Assembly: GCA_030770535.1 (NCBI GenBank)
Contig: JASVEC010000007.1
Coordinates: 868,001 to 932,000 of the forward strand
DNA length: 64,000 nt
Reading direction: 5' to 3'
DNA from: Batkoa obscura
Lineage: Eukaryota > Entomophthoromycota > Entomophthoromycetes > Entomophthorales > Batkoaceae
Shown here: positions 57,207-64,000 of the stretch, in pieces
Numbering within the stretch: the stretch's first letter is position 1
Layout of the letters: every line of letters begins with the position of its first letter
Notes under the pieces: generated by a model
Databases searched by the model: none
What the model was told of the DNA's origin: nothing
What the model saw: the letters and a program-made list of their open reading frames with translations, nothing else
Made by a program: the position numbers and the translations under genes

Positions 57207-58899
57207 TTGTTTTTTTAAGATATTAAATTGACCTTTTACTCTTTTTATATTTTTTTTTTGCCATTTAATTTGGTATACAATTAAAACCTAGAAACCCTGG
57301 TCATTATTCTTTAAACTATCATGAGATTAAATTTTAAATTAACCTCATCTATCAGCTGAAGTTATTTCTCATATAAATTTTATTTCATTTACTATTATTT
57401 CCTTTGTTATTGGTTTATCATAAATGGTTGATTCTTCACTCAATTAATTGAGCATAAATATCTTATTTCTAATTCCATCAACCACTTTTTTTTCAAGCTA
57501 CTTTCTTCTATTATTCTGTTTTACTTTTTGTAAAGATGTTTATTTTAGAGTTATTATCGAGCAATAGCAATCAAAATACAGAATAAATCATAAAATAATA
57601 TTAAAACTAACTATAATAAAACAATAGTTGATAGATAACATTGATTTTTCTACTAAATTTCTTAGAATATTCGAATTTTTGTAACTGACTTCTAATTCTA
57701 TATTTTTAACCTCTTTCTAAGCTTTATATTAATACTATTTTATATGACTAATATTTAATTATATTTCTTATTATTTTATTATAAAAATATTAGAAATAAA
57801 GTTAATAATAATATCACTATAGTATTTTTTATTTATGCGGGAAATATACCCTGAAACACCTGATGCTAGTAAATTTTAGCAAGTTAGCCAATCGAGTGAG
57901 CCCTTTAAAAGTATCATCAAATGACTCTCAGCTGATTTACTAAATCACAGTTTACCTTTTTTAAGTCATTTAAAGTTCAAAATAAGATTTGTTCTCGGTA
58001 CTTTATCAGCTGATTATCTAATGGTATTTGTGTTATATTGTGAAGCTTATCTAGTGGTTTGGTATTTTAAGTTTATAATTAAATATAGATATATAAAAAA
58101 GCCTATCTATATTTAACATAAACCTTATTTCAACTATTGTTTATATCGGTAGATGTATTATTGAATACTTATATTAATAATTTCAAAGTCCTTAATTTAA
58201 TATTATATTTCACTTTTTACTTTAAACCTTTGTATTAGAGAATTAAAATACATCATAAAATGCTTGCAAATTATTACCATTGATATGTTAAAATAGTATG
58301 ATTTAAACATCAAATATATTATTTCCCATTATTAATAATATACATATCTGTTAAAAATCACAATAATTCTATGAAAGTTAAAATCAACTAAAGTAAAGGG
58401 ATCTGAATACAAATACACCAGCTAATAGCTAGAAGATATAGCCGTGAGTTTTTTACTAAATAAGTAAAAAATAACAACATTCGCGGGTAATCTGTTTGTT
58501 TACTTTGAAAAAATCCCGATTCAGATATAAAATTAAATCATTAACCGTGTATCCTTTAATGCTCTTTTATATAAATTGACAAGAGTGCCTTTTGGTTTTT
58601 TACAAATTCCACATAATAAGCTTGATTGATTAATGTTATTAAAAGGTAGAGTTTCAATGTACTTTATTACCAGCTATTTATTTTATTATTATACAATGAC
58701 CAATATTAACTTTTATAATACATACATTCAAGAACTTGTTTATAAATACTTTTAATTTCAATTTCTTATAAGCTTCACCTTTATCAAATATAAAAAAGCA
58801 AAAAAAGAATAACAAAGAATAATTTTAATATAGGAATATATATGATGGATAAATAATAGGGTATAAGTCTAATGAAGATGAGGTATATTATAGTAAAAA
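57207..58899. other. AT-rich intergenic region
   Basis: Nothing recognised: PTR2 promoter at the left, SulP 3' flank at the right, no ORF with coding character, no MITE copy. Confidence 0.6.
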
Positions 58900-61077
58900 C
58901 TAACTAAAATTGATTTTAATTGCTTTTACCGCATTATTTAAAGTAAGATGGATAAAGGCAGAGCAGTTTAATAAAATAGGTTCAATTTCTTGATTAAACT
59001 CAATTAGTGATGTTGCAATTTCAATATCATTTAAATTATCTGTTTGAAAATCAATTAATTCATTTTTAACAGATTCGAAGTTTAATAGACTTAACTTATT
59101 TTGACTACAATTATTGGTATTATCATTATGTGATATATTGGTATTATTGCTATCAAATGATAATGCCAAATCTGAAATCATTAAAGTTCTCAATACTTTT
59201 AAATGTATTGAAACGAAATGAAGTTCAAATTTGTTACTACCACAATATTTATTAAGTTCATCCTTCAGTTCTTTCAATCCTTTAATACCAGAAGCGTCAA
59301 TTGTATTGACCCCACTTAAATCCAAGATAACAGCTTTCAGAAAGGGTAATTCAGACCCATGCTTAACAGTTTTGTTTAACTTTAAAGCTCGAATTTTTCT
59401 TAATTGTTTTGCTCTTTCATTCAAGTCATTGCTCCATAGCTTATTATAATTCCCATCAATTTTAGCTGAAGATTGTGTTGTTTCTAAAACGTAGTCCATT
59501 AACCTATTCTTTAAATAATTAATGTTTGCAAATATGATTGACTCTTGGATTCGAAATATTATTACACCTGGTAGCACATCATCGGTTTGATATGCAGGAT
59601 GATATTTGTCTACGTAAACATCTCTTCTCTCACACACTTTGCCTAATACATAAAACTTAGGCTTAGCAATGTTGTATACTAGGAACATAAATGCCAATCC
59701 AACTGAGATTAGGATCCCATATTGAACGCCTAAAAAGAAAGTGAACAAAAAAGCAGCTATAAACAATAAAAAATCTTTTTTTGAGACATCAAATAATTGA
59801 ACAACATATTTATAGCCTGGTAATAATGATATACTTGATTTGATAATAATGCTAGCTAAAGTACTTATTGGTATGTAATAAAAAGCAGAAGTAAGGAAAT
59901 AAAGTGCGATTAAAATTACAATTGATACAAATAAACATGACAATGGTGTTTTTACTCCAGATTGTGACAAAACTGCTGCTCGTGATAATGACCCAGATAT
60001 TGGATAACCATTTAATAAACCTGTAAAGAAATTGCATAAACCGACTGAAAAAAATTCCTGTGAAATAGAAACTCGGTATCCAATTTTAGTTGAAAATGTT
60101 TTACATACAGCAACATGCTCCAAAATAGCAACTAATAATAAACTCGGTATATTTGGTATAAGTTCACCCCATAGTTCAGTATCTACTTTGAATGAAATGT
60201 TATTAAATCCATTAGGTACATCCCCAATTATTTTTAAATTTTCATAGTTTGATTTGATCAATAATGATATTAACGTAAATAATACAATAATAATTGTATT
60301 GTTTGCCATTAAAATAAAACTTAAAAAGTGAAATCTCTTTTTGTATTTATTAATTACAAAGTCAATAGTTAATAGACTTAGTAATGAACTTATTCCAAGG
60401 ATTAAATTAATGTATTCTATATTTGTTATATTATTAAATAAATCAGCTAATACTGCCACATTATTAAAGCTATTTTTTAACGGAATTCCTAATAAATTAG
60501 GGAGTTGAGAAAGTACGATAGTAAATGCTGCACCCATTGTAAACCCAAACAATACAGGACTTGGAATTAGTTCTAATAAAAATCCTAGTTTAAATAGTCC
60601 GACGAAAGTAGATATTATTGAAAATAATAAACACAAGTTTGATGAAACAATCCGACTATCGTAGTCCTCTAATTTATTTATAATATTTGCAATGATTAAA
60701 CTCAATACAGCATTTGGACCCATACTTATTTCCCGGCTTCCTCCAACCAGAGTATAGACTATATTACCTATAAAACTTGAGTATAATCCATATTGAATTG
60801 GTATTTCAGCCAACTTCGAATATGCGATTGACTGTGGTATTAATAAAATTCCGATTGTAATACCACTTAATAAATCACCATAGAGCCATTTAAAATTATA
60901 TTTACTAAACCAGGATAGTATAGGGAATAAAGAAGATAGGTAGATTGGAAATTGAATTTTAAAATTATTGAATTTTCTAGAAGCATAGTCTTTTGGCTTT
61001 TCAATCTTATAATACTTCCTTAAACTTTTACTAATAGATGAAATCGATTCTTTACTTGCATTCCTTTTGAATATCAT
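58900..61077 (-). CDS. SulP/SLC26-family anion transporter with STAS domain
   Basis: Membrane transporter for sulfate or related anions (bicarbonate, molybdate). Single exon, 725 residues. Seen: the cytosolic N-terminus, then KWLYGDLLSGITIGILLIPQ and SIAYSKLAEIPIQYGLYSSF (the SulP signature region, residues about 64-102), VGGSREISMGPNAVLSLIIA, IPSPVLFGFTMGAAF, NGYPISGSLSRAAVLSQSGV (about 356-374), then a membrane region to about 475. A C-terminal STAS domain begins at about residue 498 with PGVIIFRIQESIIFANINYL and includes AVILDLSGVNTIDASGIKGL (the DASG phosphorylatable-loop position). An approximately 50-residue charged insertion sits between those STAS blocks, and the extreme C-terminus is Asn-rich. 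Substrate cannot be told from sequence alone. Confidence 0.94.
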   Translation of the reverse strand: MIFKRNASKESISSISKSLRKYYKIEKPKDYASRKFNNFKIQFPIYLSSLFPILSWFSKYNFKWLYGDLLSGITIGILLIPQSIAYSKLAEIPIQYGLYSSFIGNIVYTLVGGSREISMGPNAVLSLIIANIINKLEDYDSRIVSSNLCLLFSIISTFVGLFKLGFLLELIPSPVLFGFTMGAAFTIVLSQLPNLLGIPLKNSFNNVAVLADLFNNITNIEYINLILGISSLLSLLTIDFVINKYKKRFHFLSFILMANNTIIIVLFTLISLLIKSNYENLKIIGDVPNGFNNISFKVDTELWGELIPNIPSLLLVAILEHVAVCKTFSTKIGYRVSISQEFFSVGLCNFFTGLLNGYPISGSLSRAAVLSQSGVKTPLSCLFVSIVILIALYFLTSAFYYIPISTLASIIIKSSISLLPGYKYVVQLFDVSKKDFLLFIAAFLFTFFLGVQYGILISVGLAFMFLVYNIAKPKFYVLGKVCERRDVYVDKYHPAYQTDDVLPGVIIFRIQESIIFANINYLKNRLMDYVLETTQSSAKIDGNYNKLWSNDLNERAKQLRKIRALKLNKTVKHGSELPFLKAVILDLSGVNTIDASGIKGLKELKDELNKYCGSNKFELHFVSIHLKVLRTLMISDLALSFDSNNTNISHNDNTNNCSQNKLSLLNFESVKNELIDFQTDNLNDIEIATSLIEFNQEIEPILLNCSAFIHLTLNNAVKAIKINFS

Positions 61078-63226
61078 GATCTCTGTTTTGCAAAATATAC
61101 AACAATCATCTTTACTTTTTATATCAATTATAACCCCAAATTTACAATTTCAGTTATTAATCACATACTATCATTTCCATTTAAATTAATTTAAGTTGAA
61201 CCGAAATTTTAATCAGAATTTTAATCGGTTATATTTAATATGCCTTTTATTTTATTTTTCTATTATTTCAAACTTTATGAAAAGTACATATTCTTTTCTT
61301 ACATTTTAATTTTATTTAGTATGTTGCATATTCAACCTAGTATTATTATACTTTGAAGTATTTTTGATTTATAAGTCTTTGAAATTCCAAACATTAAAAA
61401 TTAATTTTAAAATAGTTCAAAGCATAACAGTTATTGTTTCAGATATTATAAATAGGGGTGAATTATGAAATTTATCAAAAAAGCTTACACCATCACAATT
61501 TAAAGATATATAATGTATGAATTTATTTTTGTGTCAATTGTATTGATATTAAATCGGAACTTTATTCAAAAAAGTTTTAGATTTACAAATATATTATACG
61601 ATTTGTGCTATAAATTAATAAATATTAATATACATCTTACAATCTGATATAAATAAGAAATAATTATATTAAAAGGGATTTTCATTATAAATCTTGGTAT
61701 TAAATTTAATTATATAATTTTAAATAAATCATTTATAATTATTTAGTAAGCAGTTTATATTTTACGTAATACAAATAATACTTTTGCAATTCTAAAAATA
61801 ATAATTAATAATTAATTTTTTATAAAGGTGATTAGGTTTTAATAGTATACGAGATTTGAAATATACTAGTCGCACCAATTAATCCAACCAAAGCCAGCTT
61901 TATTAGATACTCTGATATTACTTCTCAATGATAAAGGTAACCGAAACAAAAGCTACATTATTATAATCTTTATGAATTAACAATTAAAATAAACGAACAA
62001 CTCATTGATTAAAAAATATTCTCTTTTATTAGTAGAACGGTGTAAGCTGCTATAATAATAATATTAAAAATGCACATTTTTTTTGTTAAGTTAAAATATT
62101 TTTTAATTTAAATTTAACAAAGTTTTATATTATTTTCTTTAATTTTAGAAATGATTTTAAAATTTTGTTAAGTTTTTAATAAAAAAAATAGCTATTAAAA
62201 CTTAACTAAAATGTTTAAAAGGAAATATGTATATATATAGTATATATTTTTATTATTGGCTTTATTAAAAGAAATTTTATTAACTTTTTTTTTAAATATA
62301 TACATTATTATTAATATTTTCCATTTGATTTCAATTTGTTTTGTGCCAGAAAGATAAGGGTTTCAAAATTGCAAAATCCTATTCCAATTACCTATCTAAT
62401 TTGAATAATAAATTTTATAACTTTGTAATAAACGATAGCTTTATAGTATATCATTTTAATTTTTAATTCATAAAGATTTCAATGGTATTATTTTTGTTTA
62501 TCATTATTTTCTATTTAAAACGTTATAATTAAATATGTAAAAATTTTCCTTCAGTTGGATCAATAAGTGTGACTAGTGTAAATTTTTTCCTTAAATTTAC
62601 AGCTGCTGCAACTCAATTGCAACCTGATTTGCGGTGATTTTTAGACCCAGTTGTTTATTTGGTTAGTTTTTTTAGAACCTAATTATATTTTAGCCTTGCT
62701 TTCAAAGTTCTGTTCTTAAGCGAACGGTTAACTAGGTCACAATAGAGTTGTAGGAACTATAAACCCATATCTTTTATAAAAATGAATGAAATAAAAAATT
62801 ATTTTGGTTAGAGTTTTCAGACATTCTTCCCTTTTAACTGAGGAGTCAGGGCTCAATTCCTCAGATAGGTCTGCGGAGTACGCTTCTAATCTTGTAGTCT
62901 CGTCCAATAACCTGTATAATTATTTAATTGCTATCTTAAGTTGGTTGTGGCTATTAACTAACCTCCTGTAGTTTGATTATGATATTCATTGTACGCTACT
63001 AGTTAAAAGTCTCTTTCTGATTCCGGATAAAGTTACTAAGTTGGTCATAAACAAACAATGCCATAGCCAAGTATTTCTGAAAGACATAGAAAATTATCTG
63101 AATAGAATAAAAACTAAAGTGAAAATTTTATTCATCGAAAAAATGTTTGAATCCCATCCTAAACTTCTTCTAACAAAAAACACTTAGAAACCTCTGGTTC
63201 CTTCAAGAGTTAAAAGAATTTCATTT
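61078..63226. other. intergenic region with a GC-richer patch near its right end
   Basis: From 61078 to about 62560 plain AT-rich DNA. Bases about 62580-63080 are less biased (for example CTGAGGAGTCAGGGCTCAAT at 62839-62858) but contain no ORF or RNA I can recognise. Confidence 0.45.
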
Positions 63227-63499
63227 TTAAAACTTTGGTTTAAATACAAATTTTGTTGTGTTATCTTGATCTGGGTTAGGGTCAGCTTCTTGTTGTTTAG
63301 TTAATTTATCTTTTTGAGTAAAAAAAGGAGGCATAAAACCATCCGATGTGGTCGGACTATCATTAGCTGGTATGGAATTACCAATAAAATCACCCATTAA
63401 ATTTTCATTCTTGATGACTTCTTTACGTGTAACTGGGATTGAAGAGGTACTATTAAAGCTAATAATGAAGATTAAAGGTAACAATGAATCGAATTGCAT
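63227..63499 (-). CDS. small secreted-type hypothetical protein
   Basis: 90 residues, not recognised. The N-terminus MQFDSLLPLIFIISFNSTSS has a hydrophobic stretch compatible with a signal peptide, followed by a polar, Pro/Asp/Thr-rich body (NDSPTTSDGFMPPFFTQKDK, ADPNPDQDNTTKFVFKPKF). There are no cysteines, so it is not a typical disulfide-rich effector. Upstream has A/T-rich leader sequence like other genes here. Additional exons are possible. Confidence 0.45.
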   Translation of the reverse strand: MQFDSLLPLIFIISFNSTSSIPVTRKEVIKNENLMGDFIGNSIPANDSPTTSDGFMPPFFTQKDKLTKQQEADPNPDQDNTTKFVFKPKF

Positions 63500-64000
63500 A
63501 TCAATAATAAATTATTATTCAAAATAAAAAAGTTATAAAAGTTATAAAATTTATGTTTAATTGTAAAGTTATTTTTAATATTGAGTTTTCGAATGTTTAT
63601 TGATATTTTTAACTTAAAAGAGTTCAACTTCACGTTTTTTTAAATTATCAAGTTTTTACTTTACCAAATAAATTAAATAAAAAATAGATTCCAAAACAAA
63701 AAAATAGTAAAATAGTACTTTTTTTTACAGATATTTGAATAGTTTCATCAATTTGTTTAAAGTATTACAAATTATATAAAACTAGCTTTATTGATTATTA
63801 TTATTTTATTATTATTTTTATATAGTAAAATTTATTTGAAGTTTTTAAGAAGCCTTTTATTCTATTTTAATGTATTTAAAATTAATTTTTTGTTTATATT
63901 CGATTTCATAAAGTAATTAATATTAGATATATTAAATATAAAAACTTGATCCTCTTCATTAGGTTTTAATAAATATTTTATTTTATTTTATTTTATATTA
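63500..64000. other. AT-rich intergenic sequence at the window's right edge
   Basis: Nothing recognised beyond short A/T tracts; presumably the upstream region of the small ORF at 63227-63499. Confidence 0.55.

Noticed and set aside
62840-62900. tRNA-like T-arm phrase AGGGCTCAATTCCTC in a GC-richer patch.
   Set aside because: No matching acceptor stem, D arm or A box at the right distance.

Overview
The window looks like nuclear DNA of an early-diverging (zygomycete-grade) fungus. Base composition is extremely AT-rich, genes are split by very short introns (about 46-100 nt, usually GTAAGT...TTAG), and intergenic gaps are long and almost pure A/T. The gene content is fungal: a CPA1 Na+/H+ antiporter of the NHA1 type, three PTR2-type peptide transporters, a MATE exporter, a SulP transporter, a DOT5/PrxQ peroxiredoxin and a lone CENP-B-type helix-turn-helix protein. 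Mitochondrial respiration genes are present (COA8, mitochondrial AspRS), which argues against anaerobic Neocallimastigomycota. Entomophthoromycotina or a similar lineage is possible, but I cannot fix the species.

Layout. 0-2.1 kb (-): 3'-truncated PIF1 helicase, seven exons traced. 4.0-4.9 kb (+): NmrA-like reductase whose C-terminus is broken. 5.2-6.6 kb: an unexplained GC-richer island. 6.8-8.5 kb (-) and 22.4-24.1 kb (+): two nearly identical PTR2 genes in inverted orientation. They enclose COA8 (+), ARP3 (-) and actin (+), with the last two head to head, and an NHA1-type antiporter (+). 26.4-27.7 kb (+): G-protein alpha. 30.2-33.0 kb: peroxiredoxin (-) and MATE (+), divergent from a 255-bp shared region. 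34.5-37.5 kb (+): a cation/Ca2+ exchanger with one apparent frameshift. 40.3 kb (-): homeodomain protein. 45.2-49.7 kb: L-type cargo lectin (+) and mitochondrial AspRS (-), convergent. 50.8 kb (-): small heat-shock protein. 53.1 kb (+): CENP-B-type HTH protein. 55.6 kb (-): third PTR2 gene. 58.9-61.1 kb (-): SulP transporter. 63.2 kb (-): small secreted-type ORF.

Non-coding content. A roughly 100-bp MITE family dominates the repeats (TA-flanked, tips TATGGGGATG/CATCCCCATA, conserved core with CGCTCAAATAGCG). I count about 13 near-full copies plus fragments. One copy sits inside a decayed DNA-transposase gene and another landed in the tip of an older copy. At least three other inverted-repeat element types, a pair of diverged 0.42-kb dispersed repeats and several microsatellites are also present.

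Most notable observations: (1) PTR2 copy 2 has an in-frame TAA near its N-terminus, but exactly around it has gained a GTGAGT donor and CAG acceptor (54 nt, in frame) that copy 1 lacks, a candidate for recent intronization of exonic sequence; (2) the two PTR2 copies look gene-converted except for one diverged loop; (3) the abundant MITE family; (4) multi-exon genes recoverable only by splicing, such as COA8. All exon coordinates come from reading splice sites and checking that frames close; no database search was run.
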